Shown here: positions 1 to 8,599 of the stretch, in pieces
Layout: each line of letters begins with the position of its first letter
Position numbering within the stretch: position 1 is the stretch's first letter
DNA from: Mesorhizobium australicum
GTDB lineage: Bacteria > Pseudomonadota > Alphaproteobacteria > Rhizobiales > Rhizobiaceae
DNA: 64,000 nucleotides
Direction of reading: 5' to 3'
Assembly (NCBI RefSeq): GCF_900177325.1
Contig: NZ_FXBL01000004.1
Location: forward strand, 372,001 to 436,000
The notes under the pieces: model-generated
Seen by the model: the letters and a program-made list of their open reading frames with translations, nothing else
Database searches by the model: none
Told to the model about the DNA's origin: nothing
Made by a program: the position numbers and the translations under genes

Positions 1-1
1 G

Positions 2-922
2 CTGCGCGGCACTGTCGAATCCATGCTTCCTTATGCCGAGGTCTACATCACCGACTGGGTGGATGCGCGCACCATCCCGCTCTCGGCGGGGCGGTTCGAT
101 CTCGACGACTATGTCGACCACGTCATCGACATGCTGCACGAACTCGGGCCCGACACGCATGTCATGGCCGTGTGCCAGCCCTCGGTTCCGGTGCTCATGG
201 CCGCCGCCGTGATGGAATCGCGCGGTGATCCGATGGCGCCGTCCACCATGGTCCTGATGGGCGGCCCGATCGACACCCGGATCAATCCGACGGCGGTGAA
301 CCGGCTTGCGGAAGAGCGCGGCATCGACTGGTTCCGCGAGAATGTCGTCATGACGGTGCCGTGGCCGAACAACGGCTTCATGCGCCAGGTCTATCCGGGC
401 TTCCTCCAGCTCGGCGGCTTCATGGGCATGAACCTCGACCGCCACATAAGCGCACACAAGGACTTCTTCTTCCATCTGGTGAAAAACGACGGCGACAGCG
501 CCGAGAAGCATCGCGAGTTCTACGACGAGTATCTCGCCGTGATGGACCTGACCGCGGAATTCTACCTGCAGACCGTCGACAGCGTGTTCGTGAAGCACCT
601 GCTTCCGAAGGGTGAGATGAAGCATCGGGGCGAGCTGATCGACTGTTCGAAGATCCGCAACGTCGCGCTGATGACGGTCGAGGGCGAGAACGACGACATT
701 TCCGGCGTCGGCCAGACCCAGGCCGCGCACACGCTCTGCCGCAATATCCCCGACGACATGCGGGTACACTATGTCCAGCCGGCCGTCGGACACTACGGCG
801 TGTTCAACGGCTCGCGCTACCGTTCGGAGATCCTGCCGCGCATCGTCGATTTCCAGGCAAGCTTCGGTCGATCGGCGCGCGAGGCCGGCAAGAAGCGCCT
901 AAAGCGCCCGGATATGGCCTGA
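2..922 (+). CDS. phaZ: Intracellular polyhydroxyalkanoate depolymerase, 5' end missing
   Basis: The reading frame is open from base 2, so the gene begins outside the window. The visible part opens with LRGTVES, a segment conserved just inside PhaZ proteins, followed by YITDW. The product is the intracellular PHB/PHA depolymerase (alpha/beta hydrolase fold) that releases hydroxy acids from storage granules in the cytoplasm. The cysteine nucleophile of this family is present in MAVCQPS, the acid in the GENDDISG stretch, and the histidine in VGHYGVFNG near the C-terminus. About 306 residues of a protein that is normally around 400 are visible. The C-terminus is basic (KKRLKRP). No partner gene for PHA synthesis lies downstream in view. 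Confidence 0.9.
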   Translation: MRGTVESMLPYAEVYITDWVDARTIPLSAGRFDLDDYVDHVIDMLHELGPDTHVMAVCQPSVPVLMAAAVMESRGDPMAPSTMVLMGGPIDTRINPTAVNRLAEERGIDWFRENVVMTVPWPNNGFMRQVYPGFLQLGGFMGMNLDRHISAHKDFFFHLVKNDGDSAEKHREFYDEYLAVMDLTAEFYLQTVDSVFVKHLLPKGEMKHRGELIDCSKIRNVALMTVEGENDDISGVGQTQAAHTLCRNIPDDMRVHYVQPAVGHYGVFNGSRYRSEILPRIVDFQASFGRSAREAGKKRLKRPDMA

Positions 923-1014
923 CAGGTGTTGCAACCTGCTCACAGGCTCACGCCAAAGTGACCCTCGAAGGCGTCCGCCCGCTAACCATGGCGGGAAGTG
1001 GGCGGGCCGGTCGA

Positions 1015-1061
1015 TTGACTTTGCCAGATTAACGCCCTTAACGTTTCGTTAGTAACTAACG
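1015..1061 (+). promoter_or_regulatory. Possible promoter and palindrome ahead of the BTLCP gene
   Basis: TTGACT (1015-1020) is followed after 17 bases by TTAACG (1038-1043), a weak sigma70-like pair. Immediately downstream lies a perfect inverted repeat CGTTAGT-A-ACTAACG (1047-1061), 17 bases before the start codon at 1079. The palindrome could be an operator. No regulator gene lies next to it, so this is weak inference. Confidence 0.3.
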
Positions 1062-1078
1062 GGCGTACGGGGTTCTCC

Positions 1079-1699
1079 ATGACTGCCTTCCGGGCTGCCG
1101 CGACGACGCGCCTGCGCCTCGCAACGGTCGCCCTGTGCATGCTCGCGGCGCCTTCGCTCGCGTCGGCCGCGGCACCGATGGCGACCGGCGGCCTTACCTC
1201 GCAGCCGATCGGCCACTACGAGTTCTGCAAGGCCAACCCGGCGGAGTGTTCCATCCGGCCGCGGGACGAAGGTCCGCTGGCGCTGACGCCGGCCCTGATG
1301 CGCCAGCTCAAGTCGGTCAATGCCTTCGTCAACCACTCCATCAAGCCGATGAACGACTTCGACATCTATGGCAAGGACGAGGTCTGGGCATATCCGGACC
1401 AGATCGGCGCCGGCGATTGCGAGGATTACGTCCTCGAGAAGCGCCGGATGCTGGCCGCGAAAGGCATCTCCCTGTCGAATCTTCTGATCACGGTGGTTCG
1501 CAAGCCAGACGGCGAAGGCCATGCGGTGCTTTCCGTCCGCACCAGCCAGGGCGACTACATCCTCGACAATCTCTCCGAGAGCGTGAAGCTTTGGACCGAG
1601 ACGCCCTATCGCTTTCTCAAGCGCCAGGCCAGCGAGCATACCGGTCGCTGGGTGACCATCCGCGGTGAATCCGCGCCGCTGGTCGGCTCGGTCAAGTAG
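1079..1699 (+). CDS. Transglutaminase-like cysteine peptidase (BTLCP family)
   Basis: The 206-residue protein has an N-terminal signal peptide (hydrophobic LRLATVALCMLAAPSLASA), so it acts in the periplasm or outside. The bacterial transglutaminase-like cysteine proteinase core follows, with the catalytic cysteine in GDCEDYVLEKR, the histidine in EGHAVLSVRT and the aspartate in YILDNLSE. Family members are common in Hyphomicrobiales. The best known relative, LapG, cleaves a surface adhesin, but no adhesin or LapD-like gene is adjacent here. The start is the first ATG before the signal peptide. The gene stands alone between a depolymerase and a membrane protein. Confidence 0.85.
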   Translation: MTAFRAAATTRLRLATVALCMLAAPSLASAAAPMATGGLTSQPIGHYEFCKANPAECSIRPRDEGPLALTPALMRQLKSVNAFVNHSIKPMNDFDIYGKDEVWAYPDQIGAGDCEDYVLEKRRMLAAKGISLSNLLITVVRKPDGEGHAVLSVRTSQGDYILDNLSESVKLWTETPYRFLKRQASEHTGRWVTIRGESAPLVGSVK

Positions 1700-1809
1700 C
1701 GCCCATCTCCTGACGGCGTATTCGAGCGGCGAATTGCGTAAATCAGCGAATTGATCGATAGATTTGCGCGGCGCGATGTCTGTCAGCGCTGGGCGGATCG
1801 GGGGGAGAC

Positions 1810-2985
1810 ATGAGCGACACGTTTACCGTGACGACGCGACGGGGCTGGTTCAGCCGCATCGCGAGTTCCTTCGTGGGTGTCCTCATCGGCTTCCTGCTGG
1901 TGCTGGCGATGATCGTCCTTCTGTTCTGGAACGAGGGCCGGGCGGTTCAGACGGCGCGCTCTCTCGCGGAGGGCGCAGGCGCCGTCATCGACGTTTCCGC
2001 GGACACGATCGATCCCGCCAATGAAGGCCGCCTCGTCCATGCCTCCGGTACGGTGGCGACGAGCGAGACGCTTGCCGATCCCGATTTCGGCATCACGGCG
2101 ACCGGCGTCAGCCTCATCCGTCGCGCCGAGATGTTCCAATGGAAGGAGCAGAGCCGCTCCGAGACGAAGAAGACGCTCGGCGGCGGCGAGGAGACCGTAA
2201 CCACCTACAGCTACACGAAGGACTGGGTCGACAGCCCGCAGGATTCTTCGAACTTCAAGCAGCCGGACGGTCACCGCAATCCGGAAATGCGCTGGCTGGA
2301 CAGGACGTTCTCCCTCTCGGAAGCGCAGATGGGCGCCTGGCGGCTCGACGTCCAGACGCTGAGCCGCATGGGCGGGGAGGAGGACCGTCCCGTCACCGCC
2401 GCGGACGCGCAGAAGGTGAAGGATACTTTCGGCTGGGGTGACGCCAAGATCGTCCAGTCGCGCATCTATCTCGGCGAGGATCCGAACGCGCCGCAGGTTG
2501 GCGACCAGCGCATCTCCTACGAACTCGTTCCTCTCGGGCCGATCAGCGTGGTCGCCAAACAACGGGGCAACGGCTTCGCGCACTACCAGACCTACGCAGG
2601 CGATGCGCTCTTCATGGTCGACCGCGGCGTCGTGGCCGCCGGACAGATGTTTGACGAGGCGGTGGCCGAGAATACGTTCATCACCTGGCTGCTGCGCGCG
2701 ATCGGGCTCCTGCTGCTCGCCGTCGGCTTCGCCCTGGTCATGGGCCCCATCGGCGTCATCTTCGACGTCATCCCCTTCCTCGGCTCTCTGGCGCGGCTCG
2801 GCACCGGGCTCGTCGCCTTCGTGCTGGCCATCGCGGTCGGCACCGTGGTGATCGCCGTCGCCTGGTTCTGGTATCGCCCGCTTCTCTCGCTCGGCATCAT
2901 CGTCATCGGCGCGTTGATCTCATGGCTGCTGGTGCGATACGGCAAGTCGCGCGCGCCCCAGCCTGCGACACCGTCGCCGGCCTGA
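1810..2985 (+). CDS. TMEM43 family membrane protein
   Basis: This 391-residue protein has one membrane segment near the N-terminus (about residues 17-40, SFVGVLIGFLLVLAMIV) and a cluster of three or four at the C-terminus (about 300-380). In between is a long soluble region, as in the TMEM43/LUMA family. The conserved WNEGRAVQTARSLAEGA stretch follows the first membrane segment. The bacterial members have no established function; the soluble part probably faces the periplasm. The start has a good Shine-Dalgarno (GGGGGAGAC). The next gene begins 25 bases downstream, so the two may be co-transcribed. Confidence 0.75.
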   Translation: MSDTFTVTTRRGWFSRIASSFVGVLIGFLLVLAMIVLLFWNEGRAVQTARSLAEGAGAVIDVSADTIDPANEGRLVHASGTVATSETLADPDFGITATGVSLIRRAEMFQWKEQSRSETKKTLGGGEETVTTYSYTKDWVDSPQDSSNFKQPDGHRNPEMRWLDRTFSLSEAQMGAWRLDVQTLSRMGGEEDRPVTAADAQKVKDTFGWGDAKIVQSRIYLGEDPNAPQVGDQRISYELVPLGPISVVAKQRGNGFAHYQTYAGDALFMVDRGVVAAGQMFDEAVAENTFITWLLRAIGLLLLAVGFALVMGPIGVIFDVIPFLGSLARLGTGLVAFVLAIAVGTVVIAVAWFWYRPLLSLGIIVIGALISWLLVRYGKSRAPQPATPSPA

Positions 2986-3010
2986 ACCGCAAAGACCAGA
3001 AGGCATCCGC

Positions 3011-3349
3011 ATGAGCATTTCCGGCCTGCTTCAGCTCGGGCTCTCCACCATGGTCTTCCTCGCCGCCGCCACCGTGGCCAAGCAGTGGGCGCTGGCGCCG
3101 GGTCTGGGCAAGCTTGCAATCACCCTGGTGCTCTATTCGCTCGGCAACCTGATCATGCTGAGGCTGGTACGCGAATTCGGCATGGCATCGTCCTTCAGCC
3201 TGTCGGCGGTGATCCAGCTCGTCGCGGTGAACCTGATCGCGCTGGTCTATTTCGGCGAGAAGCTGGCGCCCATCCAGAGCATTGGCGTCGTGCTTGCGAT
3301 CGTCGCCGTCGCGCTGATCACGCTCGGTCCACAGCTCACCAATCGATAG
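3011..3349 (+). CDS. Small four-TM membrane protein, EamA/SMR-like
   Basis: The 112-residue product is almost entirely hydrophobic and can be laid out as four transmembrane helices. The spacing resembles small multidrug resistance or half-EamA transporters, including the closing pattern YFGEKLAPIQSIGVVLAIVAVALI that is typical of the last two helices of that superfamily. It would have to dimerise to transport anything. No substrate can be inferred. It follows the TMEM43 gene closely on the same strand. Confidence 0.6.
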   Translation: MSISGLLQLGLSTMVFLAAATVAKQWALAPGLGKLAITLVLYSLGNLIMLRLVREFGMASSFSLSAVIQLVAVNLIALVYFGEKLAPIQSIGVVLAIVAVALITLGPQLTNR

Positions 3350-3430
3350 GCTAGTTCCACATATCACAGATGATGCTTGAAACATCACTTGGTATGCGCT
3401 AGATATCATCACGATGGAACCTGATCGACC

Positions 3431-3691
3431 ATGATCACGTCTGCCCAGATGCGCGCCGCGCGTGCGCTCGCCGGTATCGACCAGAAGGCTCTAGCCGAGA
3501 AGGCGGGGCTCTCGGTGCCGACCATCCAGCGGATGGAAGCCAGCGAAGGCACGGTGCGCGGTGTCGTGGACAGCCTGACAAAGGTCATCCAGGCCTTCGC
3601 CGACCTCGGCGTCGAGATCATAGGCGAAGGGCAGGCGAGTGCGGTCGGCGGCCGTGGTGTGCGGCTCAAGGCGCCCGGCTCGGAAGGCTAG
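3431..3691 (+). CDS. Small XRE-family helix-turn-helix regulator
   Basis: At 86 residues this is essentially a single HTH_3 domain: MRAARALAGIDQKALAEKAGLSVPTIQRME carries the helix-turn-helix at about residues 6-36, with a short C-terminal tail. Proteins of this size often repress their own promoter. A short inverted repeat, TGATG-N7-CATCA (3371-3387), lies about 45 bases before the start and could be the operator. The downstream SulP gene is 131 bases away, and a regulatory link to it is possible but not shown. Confidence 0.7.
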   Translation: MITSAQMRAARALAGIDQKALAEKAGLSVPTIQRMEASEGTVRGVVDSLTKVIQAFADLGVEIIGEGQASAVGGRGVRLKAPGSEG

Positions 3692-3822
3692 GTTCCCTCC
3701 CGGCGGCGATGTCGCCCCGGAACGAAGCGTCGCGACGGCGACCGCCGACCTCCGGCACGGCTTTGACCGCGCCGCCGCCGACGATCCCGTTGCCAGGAGC
3801 GAACGGCGGGCGGGACGAAGAC

Positions 3823-5565
3823 ATGGCATTCCTGAGCGGTCAGCGGGCGAGCCGCGAGGATCAGCGGCCGAAGGCGACCTTCGCCGAACTGTTCACGCCG
3901 AAGCTGGTGACGGTGCTGCGCGAGGGCTACGGCCTGCCGCAACTGCGCGCCGACGCCATCGCCGGCCTCACCGTCGCGATCGTCGCCTTGCCGCTGTCGA
4001 TGGCGATCGCAATCGCTTCCGGCGTCAATCCGGCCCAGGGCCTCTTCACCGCGATCGTGGGTGGCTTCCTGATCTCGGCCTTCGGCGGCAGCCGGTTCCA
4101 GATCGGCGGCCCTGCCGGCGCCTTCATCGTGCTCGTCGCCGCGACCGTTCATGAGCACGGCGTCGACGGCCTGCTGCTCGCCACCTTCATGGCGGGGATC
4201 ATGCTGGTCGTCATCGGCTACCTGCGCATCGGCGCCTATATCAAATACATTCCCTATCCCGTGACGGTCGGGTTCACCGCGGGCATCGCAGTGATCATCT
4301 TCGCCAGCCAGTTGCGCGACATGTTCGGCATCAGCCTTCCCGGCGGCGAACCGGGTGAGATCATTCCCAAGGTCACAGCGCTGTGGGGCGCCAGGGTGTC
4401 GGTCACTCCGGCCGCGATCGGTGTCGCCCTGCTCACCGTCATCGTGATCCTTGGCCTCAAGAGGGTGCGCCCGTCCTGGCCCGGAATGCTGATCGCGATC
4501 GCGGCCGCTTCCGCGGTGACCGCGTTCTTCGCGTTGCCGGTCGAGACCATCGCGACGCGCTACGGCGGCATTCCGCGCACGCTGCCCTTCCCGCAGCTTC
4601 CGGTCTTCAGCACCGATCTCGCGCTGGCGGTGCTGCCCGATGCCGTCTCCTTCGCCCTTCTCGGCGCCATCGAGTCGCTGTTGTCCGCCGTTGTCGCCGA
4701 CGGCATGACGGGACGCCGGCACCGTTCCAACTGTGAGCTCGTGGCCCAGGGCTTCGCCAATATCGGCAGCGCGATCTTCGGCGGCATGACCGCGACCGGC
4801 ACCATCGCCCGCACCGCGACGAACGTCCGCGCCGGCGCACACGGCCCGGTCTCGGGAATGCTGCATGCGCTGTTCCTTCTGCTCTTCATGCTCGTGGCCG
4901 CGCCGCTCGCCGGCTACATCCCGCTTGCCGCGCTCGCCGGCCTGCTTGCCGTCGTCGCCTGGAACATGGTGGAGAAAGATGCATTCCGCGCGCTGCTGCG
5001 CTCCTCCGGCGGCGACGCGCTGGTGCTCTTGGTAACCTTCGCGCTGGTCGTCTTCCGCGACCTCACCGAAGGCATCGTCGTCGGCTTCCTGCTGGGATCG
5101 GTCCTGTTCATCGACCGTATGGCCAAGGCGGTCGCGATCGAAGCCCAGGTGCCGGCGGTTGTCGAGGATGTCGCCGACAGTACGGACCGCGCGCTGTACC
5201 AGCCTTCCGAGGCAGCGGATCCGGACGTCGTGATCTACCGCATCTCCGGCGCCTTCTTCTTCGGCGCGGCCTCGACCGTGGGGGCTGTGCTCGACCGTAT
5301 CGCCGACCAGCGCAAAGCCTTCATCCTCGACTGCTCGGCGGTGCCCTTCATCGATTCGACCGCGGCCAACGCGCTCGAAATGGCTGCGGCGAAATCGGCG
5401 CGGGCCGGCGTGCGCTTCGTGATCGCCGGCGCGAGCCCACAGGTGCGCCGCATGCTCTACGCGCACCATGTCCGGCCGCCGCAGGTCCGCTTCCGTTCCA
5501 GCGTGGAGAAGGCTGTCGAGCAGGTTCACCGGGAGGTGGCTGCGCGGAAGGCCGAGGCCGCCTGA
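3823..5565 (+). CDS. SulP-family anion transporter with STAS domain
   Basis: This is a 580-residue inner-membrane transporter of the SulP (SLC26) family. The N-terminal membrane domain (about residues 35-420) carries the family signature region ALPLSMAIAIASGVNPAQGLFTAIVGG and the later GGMTATGTIARTATNVRAGA. The C-terminal cytoplasmic STAS domain (about 450-575) contains AFILDCSAVPFIDSTAANAL. Substrates in the family include sulfate, bicarbonate and dicarboxylates, and the sequence does not decide between them. An upstream ATG at 3709 is in frame, but the segment it adds is low in hydrophobic content and unlike the family, and the ATG at 3823 has a purine-rich GGGACGAAG before it, so the shorter start is preferred. 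Confidence 0.85.
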   Translation: MAFLSGQRASREDQRPKATFAELFTPKLVTVLREGYGLPQLRADAIAGLTVAIVALPLSMAIAIASGVNPAQGLFTAIVGGFLISAFGGSRFQIGGPAGAFIVLVAATVHEHGVDGLLLATFMAGIMLVVIGYLRIGAYIKYIPYPVTVGFTAGIAVIIFASQLRDMFGISLPGGEPGEIIPKVTALWGARVSVTPAAIGVALLTVIVILGLKRVRPSWPGMLIAIAAASAVTAFFALPVETIATRYGGIPRTLPFPQLPVFSTDLALAVLPDAVSFALLGAIESLLSAVVADGMTGRRHRSNCELVAQGFANIGSAIFGGMTATGTIARTATNVRAGAHGPVSGMLHALFLLLFMLVAAPLAGYIPLAALAGLLAVVAWNMVEKDAFRALLRSSGGDALVLLVTFALVVFRDLTEGIVVGFLLGSVLFIDRMAKAVAIEAQVPAVVEDVADSTDRALYQPSEAADPDVVIYRISGAFFFGAASTVGAVLDRIADQRKAFILDCSAVPFIDSTAANALEMAAAKSARAGVRFVIAGASPQVRRMLYAHHVRPPQVRFRSSVEKAVEQVHREVAARKAEAA

Positions 5566-5680
5566 CCTCTTGCCTCGTTTCCCCGCACGCCGCTTGAATG
5601 CGATCGTCCACTCGTGCGACATCGGTGGCAGCCCGCACGGACACTGTTTGTTTCCGGCGCGGTAGCCACCAAGGAGCGTC

Positions 5681-5998
5681 ATGGACGCCGCCGACTTCGA
5701 CTGCACCTCCTGCGGCGCATGCTGTGCGACCTCTTCGGAATGGCCGCGCTTCACGCTGGAGGACGACGCGCAGATCGCGCTGATCCCGCCGGAACTGATC
5801 TCCGCGGACGAGGGCGGCATGCGTTGCGTGGGCGCGCGCTGCAGCGCTCTTTCCGGAGAGATAGGCAAGACCACCGCATGCACCATCTACGCGGTGCGGC
5901 CGGATGTCTGCCACGCCTGTATGCCGGGCGACCCCGAATGTCTGTTTGCGCGGCGCGCCTGGGGCCTGCCGCCGCTTGTCTTGCCCGGCTCCGCCTGA
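5681..5998 (+). CDS. YkgJ-type zinc/iron-chelating cysteine cluster protein
   Basis: The 105-residue protein opens with FDCTSCGACCATS and continues with cysteines in RCVGARCSAL, TACTIYAVRPDVCHACMPG and ECLF. This is the cysteine pattern of the YkgJ / CxxCxxCC family (Fe-S or zinc binding). The biochemical role of these small cytoplasmic proteins is not established. A Shine-Dalgarno-like AAGGAGCGTC lies just before the ATG. It is a single gene between the SulP transporter and the TetR operon. Confidence 0.75.
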   Translation: MDAADFDCTSCGACCATSSEWPRFTLEDDAQIALIPPELISADEGGMRCVGARCSALSGEIGKTTACTIYAVRPDVCHACMPGDPECLFARRAWGLPPLVLPGSA

Positions 5999-6022
5999 GC
6001 GGAACTCTCTTTGCGGCATGGC

Positions 6023-6051
6023 TTGACATTTAATCAATCGTTTGATTAAAT
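6023..6051 (+). promoter_or_regulatory. Promoter with overlapping TetR operator, leaderless start
   Basis: A near-perfect sigma70 promoter, TTGACA (6023-6028), 17-base spacer, TTAAAT (6046-6051), lies directly in front of the TetR gene. The same bases form a perfect inverted repeat of 10-base arms (6028-6037 and 6042-6051) around the spacer TCGT. Regulator binding would therefore cover the -10 element. With the -10 ending at 6051, transcription should begin at about 6058, the A of the ATG, leaving no room for a Shine-Dalgarno. Confidence 0.75.
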
Positions 6052-6057
6052 TCTCTG

Positions 6058-6744
6058 ATGTCGCAGCGTCTTGAAAAACCGGAGCCCACCCAGCTGTCGA
6101 GCGCGGAGCAGACACGCCTTGCACTCATCCGGGCGGCCCTCACGCTGTTCGGGCGACATGGCTATGATGCGACGACGACGCGCGAGATCGCGGCCGCGGC
6201 GCGCGCCAACATCGGCTCGATTGCCTATCATTTTGGCGGCAAGGACGGCTTGCACGCCGCGTGCGCTCAACACATCGTCGAAACGATCCGCAGCGTCGCC
6301 GGCGACGCGCTGGAGGTCCCCGAAGTGGCGCCCGACATTTCCCCCGAACAGGCCGGCATGATCCTCGAGGGCGCCCTTTCGCGCATGGTGGCCTTCATCG
6401 TGGCGCGCCCGGAAGGTGGCGAGATCGTCCAGTTCATCCTGCGCGAGCTCAATCGCCCGACATCGGCGCTCAACACGATCTACTTCGGTGTCTTCGAACC
6501 CGTGCATAAGCGCCTGTGCGCCATCTGGTCCGCCGCGACCGGCGAGGCGCCTGACAGCCAGCGCACGCTGCTCACCGTCTTCACGCTCCTCGGACAGGTC
6601 GTCTATTTCCGCATCGGACGCGAGGCCGTCTCCCGGCGCATGAGTTGGAAGGCGATCGGCCCGGCGGAAGCGGACGCGATCGCGGACGTCACGCGCGCCA
6701 ACCTGCGCGCGATCCTTGCGGCTCGGAGGGCCGAACAGGCATGA
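6058..6744 (+). CDS. TetR/AcrR family regulator, CecR-like
   Basis: The 228-residue repressor has an N-terminal TetR DNA-binding domain (about residues 22-68; helix-turn-helix TTREIAAAARANIGSIAYHFGGKDGL). Its C-terminal ligand domain resembles CecR (YbiH) of E. coli (DUF1956), with VQFILRELNRPTSAL. Like cecR it heads an operon with an HlyD-type adaptor, an ABC ATPase and an ABC-2 permease. It most likely represses the whole operon, including itself, through the palindrome that overlaps its promoter. No Shine-Dalgarno precedes the start. Its stop codon overlaps the start of the next gene (ATGA). Confidence 0.85.
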   Translation: MSQRLEKPEPTQLSSAEQTRLALIRAALTLFGRHGYDATTTREIAAAARANIGSIAYHFGGKDGLHAACAQHIVETIRSVAGDALEVPEVAPDISPEQAGMILEGALSRMVAFIVARPEGGEIVQFILRELNRPTSALNTIYFGVFEPVHKRLCAIWSAATGEAPDSQRTLLTVFTLLGQVVYFRIGREAVSRRMSWKAIGPAEADAIADVTRANLRAILAARRAEQA

Positions 6745-7688
6745 GCTTCCTCTGCACAGTCCCGATCCTCGCCTCGCTCCTGCCCGGCTGCGCCGCCGAA
6801 GCGCCGCTCGCGGTCGGCTATGTCGAAGGCGAATACGTGCTCCTGGCGCCCAACGATGTGGCGGATGTGCTCACGGTGGCCGTGCGGCGCGGCGAACGCG
6901 TCGCCACGGGGCAGGTCGTGGCCGAGCTGGAGAGCGACGACGCCCGCATCTCGGTCGCCCAGGCGACGGCGGCGCTCGATCAGGCCCGAGCCCAGCTTGC
7001 GGACTTGAAGCTCGGCAAGCGGCCCGAGGAGATCGCCGTCATAGAGGCGACGTTGGCGTCTGCCGAGGCCCAGGCGCGCGCAGCCTCGCGCGATCTCGCG
7101 CGCACTGCCGATCTCGTCAAGCGCGGCGCTGCCACGCCCGCTGCTCTCGACACCGCCCAGACCGCGCTCGAACTCGCCGATGCCTCCGTCGAGCAGGCCA
7201 GGGCCAATGTCGCCGTCGCCCGCCTGCCGGCCCGCGAAGAAACCATCCGCGCGGCAGAGAACCAGGTGCGGCAGGCGGAGGCTGCGCTGGAAACAGCGAA
7301 ATGGCGGCTCTCGAAGCGCCGCATCGTCGCGCAGGCGCCCGGTCGCATCGGCGACGTGATCCGCAATCCCGGCGATGTGGCCGGTCCATCCGCCCCGGTC
7401 CTGTCCCTGCTGCCCGACGGGGCGGTCAAGCTCAAGCTCTATGTCGGCGAGGGCCAGTTCTCCGCGCTCGCGGTCGGGCGCAAGCTTGCCGTGCATTGCG
7501 ACGGATGTCCGGACGACCTAACCGCGACCGTCAGCTACATCTCGCCGGAGCCGGAGTTCACGCCGCCGGTGATCTACTCGCTCGAGCGCCGCCAGAAGCT
7601 GGTCTATCTGATCGAGGCACGGCCAGATGCGGGCGCGGAGGCGCTCCAGCCGGGGCAACTGGTCGACGTCGTGTTGCAGGCGCCATGA
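6741..7688 (+). CDS. HlyD-family periplasmic adaptor (YbhG-like)
   Basis: The 315-residue membrane-fusion protein starts at the ATG that overlaps the TetR stop, giving a signal-peptide-like N-terminus with LLPGC, a possible but imperfect lipobox. The biotinyl-lipoyl halves flank a long alpha-helical hairpin rich in alanine (about residues 70-185, e.g. ATAALDQARAQLADLKLGKRP). The C-terminal beta-barrel follows. It should link the inner-membrane ABC transporter of this operon to an outer-membrane channel encoded elsewhere. In E. coli the YbhG system exports drugs or cations; the substrate here is unknown. An in-frame ATG further upstream (6645) lies inside the TetR gene and is rejected. Confidence 0.85.
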   Translation: MSFLCTVPILASLLPGCAAEAPLAVGYVEGEYVLLAPNDVADVLTVAVRRGERVATGQVVAELESDDARISVAQATAALDQARAQLADLKLGKRPEEIAVIEATLASAEAQARAASRDLARTADLVKRGAATPAALDTAQTALELADASVEQARANVAVARLPAREETIRAAENQVRQAEAALETAKWRLSKRRIVAQAPGRIGDVIRNPGDVAGPSAPVLSLLPDGAVKLKLYVGEGQFSALAVGRKLAVHCDGCPDDLTATVSYISPEPEFTPPVIYSLERRQKLVYLIEARPDAGAEALQPGQLVDVVLQAP

Positions 7689-8599
7689 ACGCGATCGAGG
7701 TCAGCGGGCTCGTCAAGCGCTTCGGCGACCGGACCGTGGTCGACCACGTATCGATGAGCGTGGCGCAGGGCGAGATCGTCGGCTTCCTCGGCCCCAACGG
7801 CTCGGGCAAGACCACGACCATCCGCATGATGTGCGGCCTGCTGACGCCCGACGAGGGCGAGGGTCAGGTGCTCGGCTACGACATCCGCCGCCAGAGCCTG
7901 CTGATCAAGCGCGAGGTCGGCTACATGACTCAGAAGTTCTCCTTCTATGAGGACCTGACGATCGCGGAGAACCTCGAATTCGTGGCGCGGCTCTACCGGC
8001 TCAAGCCGGTGTCGAAGTTCGTCGACGAGACGCTCGACGATCTTGGCCTCGCAACGCGCCGCGGCCAGCTCGCCGGCACGCTGTCCGGCGGCTGGAAGCA
8101 GAGGCTGGCGCTCGCCGCCTGCATCATGCACCGGCCGAAACTGCTGCTCCTCGACGAGCCGACGGCTGGCGTCGATCCGAAGGCGCGGCGGGAGTTCTGG
8201 GACGAGATCCACCGGCTGGCCGCGCGCGGCCTCACCGTCCTGGTCTCGACCCACTACATGGACGAAGCGGAGCGCTGCCACCGCATCAGCTACATCTCCT
8301 ACGGCAAGCTGCTCGCCACCGGCACGGTGGACGAGGTGGTGCGCAAGGCAGGGCTCCTCACCTATGTCGTGCGAGGCCCTGGGCTCGGAGAGATCACCGC
8401 CAGGCTGCGCGACGCGCCGGGCGTGGAACAGGTCGCAGCCTTTGGCACCACGCTGCACGTGGTGGGCCTCGACCGGGAAAAGCTCGAAGCCGCGCTCGAT
8501 ACGGTGAAGGCCGACGGTGTCGCGATCGAAGCCGGGGAGACCAGCCTGGAGGACGTGTTCATCCAGTTCATGGCGCGGTCGAAGGACAATATGGCGTAA
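7685..8599 (+). CDS. ABC transporter ATPase (YbhF/CcmA-like, single domain)
   Basis: The 304-residue ATPase has Walker A GPNGSGKT at residues 36-43, the signature LSGGWKQR at about 134-141 and Walker B LLLLDEP at about 155-161. The D-loop histidine switch is STHYMDEAE. A C-terminal extension of about 85 residues resembles the DUF4162-type tail of drug exporters. E. coli YbhF is a tandem of two ATPase domains, whereas this one has a single domain and must dimerise. Start and stop both overlap neighbouring genes, so translation is coupled through the operon. Confidence 0.9.
   Translation: MNAIEVSGLVKRFGDRTVVDHVSMSVAQGEIVGFLGPNGSGKTTTIRMMCGLLTPDEGEGQVLGYDIRRQSLLIKREVGYMTQKFSFYEDLTIAENLEFVARLYRLKPVSKFVDETLDDLGLATRRGQLAGTLSGGWKQRLALAACIMHRPKLLLLDEPTAGVDPKARREFWDEIHRLAARGLTVLVSTHYMDEAERCHRISYISYGKLLATGTVDEVVRKAGLLTYVVRGPGLGEITARLRDAPGVEQVAAFGTTLHVVGLDREKLEAALDTVKADGVAIEAGETSLEDVFIQFMARSKDNMA

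Noticed and set aside
3688..5886. Long open frame on the minus strand across the SulP gene
   Set aside because: It is antisense to a clear SulP/STAS protein, its translation is dominated by charged low-complexity residues, and it matches no family. Long shadow frames are expected in DNA of this GC content.
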